Origin: Hygrocybe punicea
Lineage: Eukaryota; Basidiomycota; Agaricomycetes; Agaricales; Hygrophoraceae
Assembly: GCA_963556145.1 (NCBI GenBank)
Contig: OY744469.1
Coordinates: forward strand, 3,754,767 to 3,818,766
Direction: 5' to 3'
Length of the DNA: 64,000 nucleotides
In this document: positions 44,027 to 56,105 of the stretch, piece by piece
Layout of the letters: each line of letters starts with the position of its first letter
Numbering within the stretch: the stretch's first letter is position 1
Translations under genes and position numbers: made by a program
Notes under the pieces: generated by a model
Told to the model about the DNA's origin: nothing
What the model saw: only the letters and a program-made list of their open reading frames with translations
Database searches by the model: none

Positions 44027-45320
44027 AAACTTGTTTAGTGGGCCAGTGCTATGCATGGCATGAACGAGTTCTTTTTTCCCCCTTCCGACTTCCATGATGA
44101 AGTGAGCAATAAGATTAAGTTGCATAAAGCATTTTACATATAGTATGAGACATATAGCATATATTGTATATTGCAAATTGTTCTAATGAGTCCACCTCAC
44201 ACCTCAGCAACATAAAAAGTAGACAAAATAAAACTACATAGTGGGTCTTTAGTCTTCATCAACCTTCTTGCTTACTGTTATGTCTGCTGTGCTGTATCAT
44301 CTTGTAATATTCTCAGCCATAAAAGAAATGTTCAAGGAGCAACAGGTCAACTGCCAAACATAACTGTCTCCTAAACAGTATAATAACAATTGACTTATAT
44401 TTTCTCAACCCTACTTCTCCATGACCTTGAATGCTGTACAACAGATGAGTCATCAATATGAAGACTACTGTACTTGTTAAGTGGGCTAATATTGCACATA
44501 GCATAAACAAGTCTGTTTTCTTTCATTTTATTTGTACGATTGTTACTCACATTAATAAGTGATTAATATACAATTAACATATAAGATGATGTGCGATATC
44601 ACATTGAATTTTATGTTTGAAGTAAAAATAATAGTGGATAATCAGAAATAAGCTCATTTCTGCTTATATGGCTGATATTTCCATATATAATAATAGTGGT
44701 CACATGTGACTGTGACTCATGTGATCAGCTCAAAATTTAGGATATATAGTGTAAAATTGCCTTATATGGTTAGACTGGTCACATGTGACTGTCACCATTG
44801 CGATCAGTAAAAGATTTGCTATACAATATCAGAAATTGCCTTATATGGTTAGAGTGGTCACATGTGACTGTCACCATTGCGATCAGTAAAAGATTTGCTA
44901 TACAATATCAGAAATTGCCTTATATGGTTAGAGTGGTCACATGTGACTGTCACATCTTGCCCGAAATGGTTATATTAGTCAGCAGTTCAAATTTCAGCTG
45001 ATTCTGAGAAGAAATGAAGTCAGTATGAATATTTTGAATATAATTAGAAGGTAGTTTGTATTTTCTGAGACAACCCATATTTGGATGCTTATGTAAGCTT
45101 GTCCACACATGGCCCCAACTGCATCTTATTTTCCAGTATTAGAAGTAGAATCATATCTCTTGCACAAAAAAATTCTGTCTATAGGCGGTCAACTTTATTA
45201 ATTAATCAATTAATTAATTAATTAATTAATCAATTAATTAATTAATTAATTAATTACGAACCCTCACTGAACCAGGTCTGATAAAGAACGAGTCTTTTAA
45301 TAAATTAAAAGAACTCGTAA
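44027..45320 (-). mobile_element. Repeat element Z2 (inverted copy of Z1/Z3)
   Basis: Begins AAACTTGTTTAGTGGGCC and ends with a TTAA-rich tract, a conserved gaaccctcactgaaccaggtct segment and the hairpin tip ...AAAAGAACTCGTAA. The centre has three near-identical 70 bp units each with ggtcacatgtgactgt and cttatatggttaga (44700-44960). No gene. Confidence 0.65.
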
Positions 45321-45321
45321 C

Positions 45322-45561
45322 CACCAGCGGTGGCAACGGCAACGGCATCAACGACGACGGCAACGGCCATCAGCAGCGCCGGCAGCAGCAGAAGTGCCTG
45401 CAACAGCAGTAGCAATGCCGGCAACAGCAGCAACGCCGGCAACAGCAGCAACGCCGGCAGCAGCAGCCGTCTGGGTCCGGGTTTGGCGCATGGCCAAACC
45501 CGGACCCGAAGTTCAGTTCATGGTTCTGCCAAAAAGGGTCGGAACCAGACCAAACTGAACT
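45322..45561. mobile_element. Truncated hAT-like fragment A3
   Basis: CAG/GCC triplet tract followed by tccgggtttggcgcatggccaaacccggacc and ...aaactgaacttcg, homologous to A4 and, inverted, to A2. Both tips are missing (no CAACACTA at the right). Confidence 0.7.
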
Positions 45562-45808
45562 TCGATATCAACAGAAGTATATCTTCTAATGACAGCTACT
45601 GTACATGCAAGGTAGCATATCAACGAAGCAAGAACCCTTTCTGATCTGGATAGAATGACAGGACGTCGGTGTTCCAACCACGCTTCAGACCGGGATCAAA
45701 TTTCTCTCAAGCCGCAGGCTATGTCTAGGTACACTAGCTACCCCGACCCTCTCCAGATCGTGCTAAATCAGAGTTTCCGCAGTGATTGTCACTGGGGTTG
45801 GGCAATCT

Positions 45809-46297
45809 CACCTGACCCTCCCACACTTCGAGCCCAATAAGGCTTGTCTCAGGTGCCTTAAGACAAGCCCTGTTAGGCTCACTTTTACCGTGACCTCGAC
45901 ACCGGCGGTAAATCGCTGGATAGCTCTACACTTATGTGGTATGTATCTTTGTCTTATCTACTGTGCCCCTTCGCTGATAACGGAGGGTAATCTACAGCCC
46001 TGCCGTCGCGTCAAACACCCACGGTTCCCTCTGTCCCACCGCTCAGCATCCTCACTCGTCTGCTGCGCCCGCACTTCTATTGTCGGTTCTAGGTGGCGTA
46101 TCTAAGTCTTATCTACTGTGCCTCCAGGACTGATGACAGAGGGTGGTCTACAGTGCCGCCGTCATGTCAAACTCTGTTCCCTCTGGCCTGCCATTCAACA
46201 AGGGCACGGTCCTCTATGCCCACACTTCTGTTGTTAGTTCTGGGTGGCCATATACGTGGCTCATGTTCCACAACTCCATTCACCCCACTTAACAGGT
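45809..46297 (+). repeat. Left terminal inverted repeat of the KDZ transposon
   Basis: Matches 55606-56097 in reverse complement with few differences. It contains two diverged copies of a roughly 150 bp unit (gtcttatctactgtgcc ... gagggt-ctacag), a subterminal repeat. Confidence 0.85.
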
Positions 46298-46569
46298 GCA
46301 CTCTACAGTCAGCATCACCAGCTATCTCGCACGTGTGCACGTCCATTCCCGTTGTCATTGCTGCCACTTTTACCATACAAGAACGTGGATAAATTACATA
46401 ACCAGGCTGCAGTTTCACCCTTTGCCCTGGGTACATTTCCTCACCTCCACCTCATATGTCTGGCTGACATTCGCAAGGCATTAGGCTTCCTGGCCTTTCA
46501 AAGGCCACAGTTTCTCACACCTTCAAGCGTCATGAGAAATCCGCGGCTATTTTGAAGTCTGGACAGCAG

Positions 46570-49500
46570 ATGGACCGAAGAACCACAAGCTCATCCAAGC
46601 ACAAGGCCAATATTCAAGGTATATCATGATACTCAACAATTCAAGATTGCTCACTCGCATGTACCCAGGGATGTCCTATGGTGACCGAGAGGCTGTCCAT
46701 CAGATGGATGTTGATGCTGGATCGGCATCCCACGACTGGGCCACGGACATTTACAGCCAACCACCACCAGGGGATGAAGGATTCGACATGAGCCATGCGG
46801 GCGGTGAATATATATACAACGACCTTGTGCAAGGCGTGTCGGATCTTGCAGGAATGTATGTATGCCCATACGCTATCGAGGTGCTCACTAATGTACATCC
46901 CAGCCGCCATGTTGATGATCGAGATCGTAGTAATCGTATTAACATTACGACAGCGAACTGGATTTCACAGCTCAAACTCTTGGTTGATGCCTATCTCAAT
47001 TATCGGCTACACGACAATGGTGAACAGCTCCCCATACTCCCGATACCCCCTGAATCCCACGATGTTCAGTTGCTCGATGTTCAGTTCGTTGACATTTTCT
47101 GTATGTTGTGCCAATTAGCCGGAGTTATATACTCATTTCACTTGCAGCTCATGGCCGCCATCGTTTCCCTATCCTGACGCCAGACCTACATCTCAACACC
47201 ATATTACTGTGACATGGCTATATAGGCTGTTCCCCACTGCTTCCGACCGTCACAATATCACTTCGTACACTGACTGCATTCCATCAAACTCATCGTGTCA
47301 GCCCATGACTCAGCATTCAGGGTCAAGTTCGAGCATTATGTCATTTGCATAATGTACGTTATTCTTCCGTTCCGTTATTTCTTGCATTAACCGATGCCAC
47401 AATAACTCCAGGTCCCATACCGGCGGTACCTGAGTAATCAATTCTCCATCGCTTATGATATATATTTGGAAATAATTTATATGGTTTAGGGGCAGCTCAA
47501 ATCGGCACTGGGTTGAGACACCCCAAATTGGCGTCTTCTGAACTGCTGTCCAGCATGCTTCTACCGGCTTGAAGATGAGCGGGAGCTCATCTTTTCATTC
47601 TTATGTGAAATGGATGCAAATAATTCACTCCGCCGGACACATGCTTTTGTCTGTCTTCATGAAAACCGCCCAGACGCCCGAATAGCCCACTCTGATTACT
47701 GGATGGGGCCCAAAGATGTCAACAGGTTTCAGGACAAGGCACAATCAGTAATATTTCATGTTTTCTATGACATTAAATAGTCATCTGATCTATTTCAATG
47801 AAACAAGTGTAAAGCAACGGAAGATCCAAACAATGATTGGGAAGATCTACCACCATCAGATCCGGTTTCACACTGCATCAAACGCTGGTGTGCTGCGGGA
47901 CCCGAGGAACGGAAAAAGATGTTCAGCATGTTTGATGAAACAGGCATATTCATTGTCGCATGTTGTCATGGTTTTGTATTACTTGTCTGTGACATGATTC
48001 AAAGTGGGGAACTGTAAGATCTGTGCCTCGTTAATAATTGGTTCTACTGATATCTTACACAGTCGCAAGTATCCCCTGGCAATGGTTGACCGGCTTCTAA
48101 CTGTTTATGGCCCAAGGATAGGCTGTTGTTATGATATTGGTTGTGGGTTTGACAAAACACTCCAGAATAGCAGTCTTGGTCCACTTGCGTGGAGCCTGCA
48201 ATTTTGCATGTCAGTCAATGCTTTTCATGGGCATGCTCACAATCGTGGATGCCAATTAAGATGGCATCCGCTGAATATTGAGGGTATGGGACGATCAGAA
48301 GGAGAAGGATGCGAGAGAATCTTTTCGGCATCCAATGCTGTTGCACGTGGGACACGGCATGCAACCAAGTTTCATCGCCATCAAGCGATCGAGGAACATT
48401 TTGCTTTTTGGGACGAAGATAAGTATGCTGAACTTGGTAAGTACTTACCCACTGAATCATCTAGTAGAATTATAACCCACCACCTAGGGAAATTTCACTT
48501 CAATCATTATCATGCAGCACTGTCAGTGATAGAAAGCTGACCCCTGACATTCAGAAATTGCAGGAGAGTCTCGGTATTGTAGATGGTGAATTTGAGAGGT
48601 ACATTGAGCAAGAGCGGAAATATTTGGAGGGTTTGAAGGAAGAACCACTGGAATATTGGCTCCAATTCCGCTATGTCGATGCACTTGACGATCTCGCTCA
48701 ATGCCAGTAAGTTATTAATAATGTATTCATGTGCAACCAATGACATTCTTCAGATCTGATTGGGACAATGCCCGAGGAGCCGTTCATCGTGTCTTCATTG
48801 ATAAAGCTGCAAAAGATTTACCTGCTGCTATTCACCAAGCGCAACATATAGTCGATTCGACGTATGTGAAGCTTCAAAATTCGGAAACACTTGTTGCAAG
48901 CTTGGAGAACCAGCTTGACCTTATTGGTGATCGCTGGCAACCGTCATCCCCTGAGTATCAGGAAGTAAAAAAAGAAATCACACACCGTCAGTATCGCCAA
49001 GCTTTAGATGGACTCGAACACCTTGTCGTACAACGACTTTTTGAGCTGACAAAGCTCAATATGTCCAGCACAGGTCTGTAGTCTATTTGCATGAAATTTC
49101 ATCTTTGACAGGTCAGTTCAGGTTATAAAATGCGGCAACATATCTCAAAAGCGCTCCAACGGCGTTCCGAAGCCATCCGTAAAGCACTCGCTACATACAA
49201 CACTGAGGCGGCCAAGATTTCCCACCTGGCTCTGACATGGAAAGAGATTGTTGATTATGGCTTCCTGGCCAAATTCAATACTCTTCGGTATTCACGAACG
49301 GACATTCGCACTGAAGCCTGGGCTCAGCCAGCGCATCGTGAGGCCACAGTTAAATATTTCCAATTAACCCAAGCTCATACCGAGATCACACGCTTAAATG
49401 TTGAGATACCACGCCTACGCACTGCCATTCATGACGAAGAAATTCAAGTGGAGGAAGTCATCACCAAGTTGACTATTACCAATCCTCCACTGGCCGAAGA

Positions 49501-49780
49501 GCTGTGCAAGTATTGGAGGAAGCGCTCAATGGTCAATACAGTGACTGTCTGCCGTTTGGATCAAATCGAGCAATTGGGTGGATTTTCCGGTGTTGCAGGG
49601 AGTGTGGGGGTATGGTGTGGCTCTTCCCAAGCTGGCTCTGGCCTCTCAGGACGTCCAGTTGATCGTTTCATTGAGGAATTGTTGGCCGAAGAAGGTGATC
49701 GTGATTTCACTGTGGATGATGATGAAGTTGAACGGGATTTGGATGGAATGACAGACTTTGTAATAGCTATCTCAGTTTGA
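46570..49780 (+). pseudogene. KDZ transposase gene, near-complete but interrupted by stops
   Basis: Spliced gene: exon 1 at 46570-46618, intron 46619-46668, then an acidic N-terminal region and NWISQLKLLVDAYL. The catalytic RNase H-like core is intact: D in FDETGIFIVACCHGF (about 47934), D in GCCYDIGCGFDKT (about 48133), and the hallmark FHGHAHNRGCQL with E in EGEGCERIFSASN (about 48300). The C-terminal helical region ends DFVIAISV. In-frame stops occur at 47306 (TGA), 47487 (TAG) and 47514 (TGA), all one C-to-T step from CGA or CAG, and there is a frameshift near 48530. The transposase moves the element by cut-and-paste with an 8 bp stagger. Probably inactive as it stands. Confidence 0.85.
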
Positions 49781-51891
49781 ACAGTTCTGTCTCGTTTTTG
49801 GATTGAATAAATCGATGAATGAATGAGTAATTTTGACTTCGGACTTTCTGAACTCGAAGCACATATTGTTTCCAAACTGGGTCACGGTCTTGCGGCTCTT
49901 GAGCCTCTTGTGTTCAAGTAATGGCTGAATTCTCACCTCCATACACTCCAATTCATCACCCCGAGCTTGATTACTCACCCTGGAGTGTTCGTCTTGTGCA
50001 CTTGCCTTGTGCCGTCTTGGATAAGAAAAACTCTTCATCCTGCCGCGCTTATCTTTGACATGGTGCTCATCAGTCCACGACATGAGCAAACATTCTTCAC
50101 ACATCAACTATCGCATTCTTTCAAGAAAAGAACCAGGACACCACAAAACCAGAGGTGCCATTGTGGTCCAAACTCTCACAAGATACATTTAATGATATCT
50201 TAGACGTGGTGAGTGGATAATTGCTGATTCATTTGCTCACACATTGAACTTGATTCACTGTAGATTTTGTGCATGGATGCAATTGACGGTGGAATAACTG
50301 TGCTTTTACGATGCCCTGGAGGTCTCCCAGCCTCAGCTGAAGGCGTCATCATCGATACCTTACTTCCCACTGCATTAACTTCGGATTCATCGGACTCTCC
50401 TACACCCCTCCTGGTTCAAAAATTTGCACAAGATATAGTGTTACCGCATCTTCTCCACCTTCGTGACAGTTGTCGTCTCACCACAGTTCCAATTCCCTGC
50501 CAATTCACTAATGCTACCAGCAATACCCAATCCTTCCGATGTCGTCACTTTGGAGAATCTGGTCAGGATTGGGAAAATCTGATTGCCACAGAAGGAGACT
50601 CCGAAGATGATTCTTACGAGAATAGCTGTGATGAGGCTTGGTGGGCTGAGGCGAGCTTGTATGCCATCAGCCCTGGAGGTGAATCGATCGGATCTGCAAC
50701 ACACAACAAGGCCGATGAAAATACAGCCATGCATTTGGTGAGTCGTCAGTTCTCTCTACTTTATTTTTGCTTAAGAGATGCTATTCTAGTCTGTTGTGAA
50801 TGATTCCGTCAATCTGACTTCGGAAGCAAATTTGGAATTAACAAATACCCCGGCATCTAATCTGCATTTTGTCAAAATGCTCCTCCAATCCATGGACGAT
50901 CACGGTGTCCAAGTTGCAGTTGAGCAGTGGGGCCTCAGTCGACAGGAAACACTTCAGCTAACATGGATTCTCATGGGGATGGCTGAAAATGGAATCAGCC
51001 CAGATAGCAATACAGTTAGTCGCACTTCAAATCAACATCAATATCATCTGACACGTAATTTCTAGCGATCGAACAGGTTGGCAAAAATATGCGAATTGAA
51101 TATTAATCGTGCCTTTCTTATTTCCTCGATTGTTCTTTTCATTCTAGCCTTTTACATCCACCTTGTAATTGTCTGATTGTCATCCACAATTATCTGTGAG
51201 ATATAATACCCATTTTCTATTCAATCTCCATTATGAAGATCTAAATAAACTCTGCAGTGCCGCCGCAACCATCGATCTGATCTCTGTCCCACATACAGGG
51301 TTCCCACCATTGAAGATTGCGATCGTCGGTGCTGTGTTCAAATCGGATCACTCCATTAACTATTGCTGTCATCTTTTTCAGCGCCCCCCCAAATTTCCAT
51401 GTCTGCCATCTAGCTTTTTCGTCATGACTCTTCACACCTTCCCAGCCACTTTGAAGCCCACTCGCACACAAGATAAATGGCCCCATGCCCCTCGGCCCAA
51501 ACTCAGTAAAGAGGCTCAACAGGTGGCTACAGCTCATCAACGGGAGGCAGCCACCGCATATTCAAAGGATCTCTCGGCTGCATGGAAGACTATTGATGAC
51601 ACCACAGAGAACATTGCAGTGAAACATCACAAGAGCTTGCGGCGTGTTCAGTCCACTCTCCATATGGGTAGAGGTGCCTTTACTCATCAGGGTTCAAAAA
51701 AAACAATGGCATGGAACGCATACACTTGGAAAACAATGAAGGAACAACGTGAATTGGATGGTTGGTTGTTTTACCTCCAGGAGGTGATAATTTTTAATGT
51801 GTTCATTTTATAGGTGTGGGCCCTGGTCATGAGGCTCTCATAAATGCTGCTTCCGACAGTCGATGCCAAGAGGAATACAAGTCTTTGGCGG

Positions 51892-52047
51892 TGGAGTAGT
51901 GGGACCTGCCAGTCACGTGACCAGGCTCCCATGGTTGACCTAGTTAGTAGCCTTCCCGATGTAGTAGTCAGTCCATCCTTCCTATCCAGTCGACCTTTCC
52001 CTCGAGTCCTGCGTGAGCCCCCGGAGTGGTACCTCGGTACCACTCCA
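51892..52047 (+). repeat. 5' LTR of the short-LTR element
   Basis: 156 bp, same sequence as 53887-54042. Confidence 0.95.
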
Positions 52048-53870
52048 ACGTGGTGATGAGAGTGTTCTTCGACTCCATGCCTCTCTCTTTTTTCTCTCGG
52101 GTTCCCACTCCTTACGACTTTCTCGCGAGACGACCTTTTTTCGGCCTCACCACCCACTGCTGCGCAACCGCGCATTTTCTCTTCACTCACGGCCGTACAA
52201 CACTCAAATTACCCCCCGGTGCACATGTTCAACCCAATAGGGCCCCGCGTCGCCCCCCGTTGACCCAAAAAACACGCCCGCGACCCTTCTCAGCACCCAA
52301 GCGGCAGGCCACGTCACTTTTTTCGACCCCCCAAATTTTCACTTTCCCTAGACCCAGCTATGTCCACACGACCCCCCGCAACTTCGTTCGACGTTCCGGA
52401 GCCCCGCGTTCCCCATCAGGATCCCACATGGCCCGCTACTGCGAGTTTTGGACAACCCAACGAAAATCGCATCGCCGCCGCGCGGACCCCGTTTTTTTCA
52501 TGCACCCCAGACCCAAAATGCACGCGTTCGACTCCCCGCACCCTTGGCTCATCTGCCAGAACCCCCCGTCGCGCCTCGTCGTCTCAAACGAACCGCCCCG
52601 CACCTTTTGGTCGCCCCATGGATCTGCCACGTCACCATTGTTAGACCCCCCGTTTCTCGTCACCCCCACCCCTACACGGACCCATTCGACTCCCCGCACA
52701 CTCGTCCCACCGGCCAGGACCCCCCGTTCCCCTCCATTGTGCCAAACGAACCCCCACCGTCGTTTTCGGACACCCGAGCCACGCGCCACGTCACCTCGCG
52801 CGGCCCCGTTCTGCCAGCACAACCGGCCCCAGACCAGCTCACCAAACTCGCGGCCCACCCCCCAGAGCATTCTGCGTCTCGCTAACGCCCCGAACGAGCC
52901 CCCACCGCCGTTTTTGGTCACACCACGGATTCGTCGCGCCCCCCCGCCGGACCCCAGTTCTTTCGTGTACCCCAGCCCCACACGGACCCATACGACCTCC
53001 CGTGCCCTCGTTCCACCGGCCAGGACCCCCGTTCCCTTTCGTCGCACCAAACGAACCCCCGCCGTCACCTCCAGACACCCCAGCCCCGCGCCACGTCACC
53101 ACCGCGCGGCTCCGTTCTGCCAACGTAGCCGGCCCCGGGTCGACTCACGACACTCGCGGCCCACCCGTTCACCATCCCGGAGCACCCCACCTCCCTCCAA
53201 TACCGCGAGTGGACTGTGCCCGCCATTCCCAGACCCCCACCGCGTTCCGCCACGTCACAACCCCCCGGCCAGTTCCTAACACCATACCTGGCCCCGCGAA
53301 CCCTCGTTCAGCTCCCTGCGGCATCGTTCTCGACCTGGACGAGCCACCCCGATCTCTTCGCGTGATACGCCAACCCCCTCCGCGTCGGGATACCATGCCC
53401 TTGTTAAGTACAACCCTATGCCCCGTCAGTATTATAGCTTTTATTATAGCCTCGTCCCCCGTTCCCCCGATACTGGATGTCAATCACAGTCTACCTACAC
53501 GCCGTCACTACACTACGTTCACGCACCCGTTTACCCGATCTCCGCCAATACAGTTATATTTTGGACCACCTGAACCTTCACACTGCGCTAAGTACTTGCT
53601 AGGACGATTCGAGGGATCTTTGGCCTTGCGTTGTGAGCCCGAACCCTTGCGAGGGAGGCATTCGAAGAGTTTTGAGTTTGAGGAGAGTCTTGTATAGTCT
53701 GGTCATCTACCGCCCCCTGCGCGAGGACGACTTCCCGCTTCACGATATAAGGCCCCGGCCTTGATTCGAGGCATTCTGAGGGACTGGGAGTTGTGGCTTG
53801 AGAGTTTTTTGGTCAGTTTTGTTTGTTTCGTGTTCTTTTCTGTAGCAGTTGGCGACGAGGGCGTCGCCAT
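52048..53870 (+). other. C-rich interior of the short-LTR element, no recognisable protein
   Basis: Long frames (52026-53279 and 53002-53697) exist only because of composition: Pro, Thr, Arg, His and Ser dominate in every frame, with recurring words such as ccccgcaccc and cac-acggacccat. Probably non-coding packaging or spacer sequence. Confidence 0.6.
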
Positions 53871-53886
53871 GAGGAAAAGGGGCACT

Positions 53887-54042
53887 TGGAGTAGTGGGAC
53901 CTGCCAGTCACGTGACCAGGCTCCCATGGTTGACCTAGTTAGTAGCCTTCCCGATGTAGTAGTCAGTCCATCCTTCCTATCCAGTCGACCTTTCCCTCGA
54001 GTCCTGCGTGAGCCCCCGGAGTGGTACCTCGGTACCACTCCA
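53887..54042 (+). repeat. 3' LTR of the short-LTR element
   Basis: 156 bp, preceded by the polypurine tract gaggaaaagggg (53871-53882) and cact. Confidence 0.95.
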
Positions 54043-55605
54043 GCGGCCGATGAAAAAGAGAACCTTGTCCGTGAGTTGAACGAACACAAGGACTTACAGG
54101 CGAAGGGTCGATGGCTCTCAAACCGGTCAAAAATCAACGATATTAGCCACACGATTGCTGCCATCGAGAATGAGGTATTCTGATCCATTTTGCTATCAAA
54201 CTATCTTTATTGATGCTTTGAATAGCTCCATCATCTTAAATCTCGAACTGGATGTGAGTCTCTCCTTTTTACTGCATGTGGTTCAACCGATTTGCCAATT
54301 TGAGGTGTTGCTTTTGCCACTGAAGGAGTTGAAGACTTCATGCTGGGAACCATGAAGACCGACAATCAAGAGTTTGTCAGCAAACTAGAGGGACATGCGA
54401 TCCAGGGTCTGACCGGTGCTGCCAAAAATCACAAGGGTTGGGTATCTCAGGTTCGAAGTGAGATCAGATGCTTCATGAACAATGGCCTTGGTAAGGTTTC
54501 AACCATGTGAAACAGAATTATGGCTAATTCACATACAGCTGAAGTGATTGGCAAGCCGAAAGCAGAGATGAAGTTCAAGAATTATTGGTGCGACATTGTC
54601 AGCAAGTATCGGGTTCATGTTGTTGGTTGGCCAGCGGAGATTCCTTTCGCAAACCTCAGTGATGTCTCCAGCGGTCTCCCCATTCTGCAGTCACTGTTGA
54701 GGAAATGGGAGTGTGGGACAATTTATTGGAAGTCTATCTCCGAAGACAAGTTTGAGAAATTGGACAAGGAACAGGATCACCAGATCGAGGCCGGCGAGAT
54801 CAAGGAACCTAGCCGCCGACAGCGTTCTGACAAGGGTATGAAACGAACTCGCACAAATACAGGTGCACCTGATCCAGTGCCAAAGAGGGTATGCCAGAAT
54901 GATGCAGAGGCTTCGCAGAATGGGGGTGTATCCGATATCACCAATGTGCCGGCTGATGAAGAATTTCCGACCCCCATGTCTCCTGTTCTCCCTTGTGATA
55001 TATCTTCCGCCAGTCTATCTTCAACCTCTCTCGATAACATTGACATCTGTACTACGATTGGAGGTTTCAGCTTTCCCAGCTCTACTGCCAATGCCGACAG
55101 TTCTTCATACTTCAACGGCCCTCCTCCTGGTACATTCCCTTCCAATGGCGCACTCTTTCCCCCGCAAGCATTCAACGACATTCTCTACCCTTCTGGAGGT
55201 GATCTGCCCTATGCCAATAGCAGTTTTGCTCCTGGTATCTTTATGAATCTTCTTTTCTCTGATACTGACACCCTGGGCCCTATTGAGGGGATTGGGAGTA
55301 GCTCGGCACTTGGGGATCTTTAACACTTAAATATAGAGATTACCACTATCTACTGTAGTCGGTACTATTGGTTTTCGAGGACTCTTATTGATCAAATAAC
55401 AAGTTTATTGCCTAGCGAGTGTACTCTAAAACTTATGGACTGTATAGATGATGGAAAAGGTAGACTCAGTGACTAATATTCTTTTTCGAGGTTAAGATGC
55501 CAGCTGTGATAGTGAATAGAAGAGTGTATGTTGTTAGTGTTGGGGACAACAAATATAAATGGAGACTCACGAGCGGCGGCACCATGAAAGCAATTGTAGA
55601 GCGCA

Positions 55606-56097
55606 CCTGTTGAGTGGGGTGAATGGAGTTGTGGAACATGAGCCGGCACTGTATATGGCCACCCAGAACTAACAACAGAAATGCAGGCATAGAGGACCGC
55701 GCCCTTGTTGAATGGCAGGCCAGAGGGAACAGGGTTTGACATGACGGCGGCACTGTAGACCACCCTCTGTCATCAGTCCTGGAGGCACAGTAGATAAGAC
55801 TTAGATATGCCACCTAGGACCGACAATAGAAGTGCGGGCGCAGCAGACAAGTGAGGACACTGAGCGGCGGGACAGAGGGAACCGTGGGAGTTTGACGCGA
55901 CGGCGGGGCTGTAGATTACCCTCCGTTATCAGCGAAGGGGCACAGTAGATAAGACAAAGATACATACCACATAAGTGTAGAGCTATCCAGCGATTTACCG
56001 CCGGTGTCGAGGTCACGGTAAAAGTGAGCCTAACAGGGCTTGTCTTAAGGCACCTGAGACAAGCCTTATTGGGCTCAAAGTGTGGGAGGGTCAGGTG
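55606..56097 (-). repeat. Right terminal inverted repeat of the KDZ transposon
   Basis: Reverse complement of 45809-46297. Similarity appears to stop near 55606, about 280 bp after the accessory gene stop. Confidence 0.85.
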
Positions 56098-56105
56098 GGC
56101 AATCT

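Larger units (their letters stand above)
51892..54042 (+). mobile_element. Young non-autonomous short-LTR retrotransposon (4 bp TSD GCGG)
   Basis: Two 156 bp LTRs that read as identical (51892-52047 and 53887-54042), TGGAGTAGTGGG ... GGTACCACTCCA, with target duplication GCGG at 51888-51891 and 54043-54046. The 1.84 kb interior has no gag or pol. It is extremely C-rich and G-poor on the plus strand, with degenerate repeats, and ends in a polypurine tract. Identical LTRs indicate a very recent insertion, so an active helper must exist in the genome. The LTR 3' end forms a GGTACC-armed hairpin. A solo LTR of the same family is at 9773-11319. Confidence 0.9.
49921..55323 (+). pseudogene. KDZ accessory gene, split by an LTR element
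   Basis: Spliced gene downstream of the transposase, in the same transposon. Recognisable pieces are EVPLWSKLSQDTFNDILDV, acidic DSEDDSYENSCDEAWWAEAS, a basic segment RRVQSTLHMGRGAFTHQGSK, KLEGHAIQGLTGAAKNHKG, GWPAEIPFANLSDVSSGLP and a Ser/Pro-rich C-terminus ending SSALGDL. The reading frame on both sides of the LTR element is continuous once one GCGG is removed (SLAADEKENLV across the site). I have seen this protein type in mushroom genomes as hypothetical, without function. A role in target binding or regulation is only inference. The 5' end is uncertain (49823 is an alternative ATG). Confidence 0.6.
45809..56097 (+). mobile_element. KDZ-superfamily DNA transposon, structurally complete, with nested LTR element
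   Basis: Begins CACCTGACCCTCCCACACTT and ends with the inverted copy (...GGGAGGGTCAGGTG). The inverted repeats are about 490 bp long (45809-46297 and 55606-56097). The target duplication GGCAATCT is exact at 45801-45808 and 56098-56105. Inside are a KDZ transposase gene (46570-49780) and an accessory gene (49921-55323), both plus strand. A 2.15 kb LTR element (51892-54042) has jumped into the accessory gene. Without it the transposon is about 8.1 kb. In the literature KDZ elements of mushrooms are linked to TET/JBP oxygenase genes; none is seen here. Confidence 0.9.

Noticed and set aside
49772..50107. Minus-strand 111-codon ORF overlapping the start of the KDZ accessory gene
   Set aside because: Opposite to both KDZ genes, no recognisable motif, and overlaps the likely 5' exons of the accessory gene; a shadow frame.
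52026..53697. 417- and 231-codon plus-strand ORFs inside the short-LTR element
   Set aside because: C-rich composition keeps several frames open and the translations are Pro/Thr/Arg/His low complexity with no domain; treated as non-coding interior.
45809..56097. A TET/JBP dioxygenase gene accompanying the KDZ transposon
   Set aside because: The association is known from other mushrooms, so I looked for an HxD...H dioxygenase-like product here. The second gene has no such motif, and none was seen elsewhere in the window.
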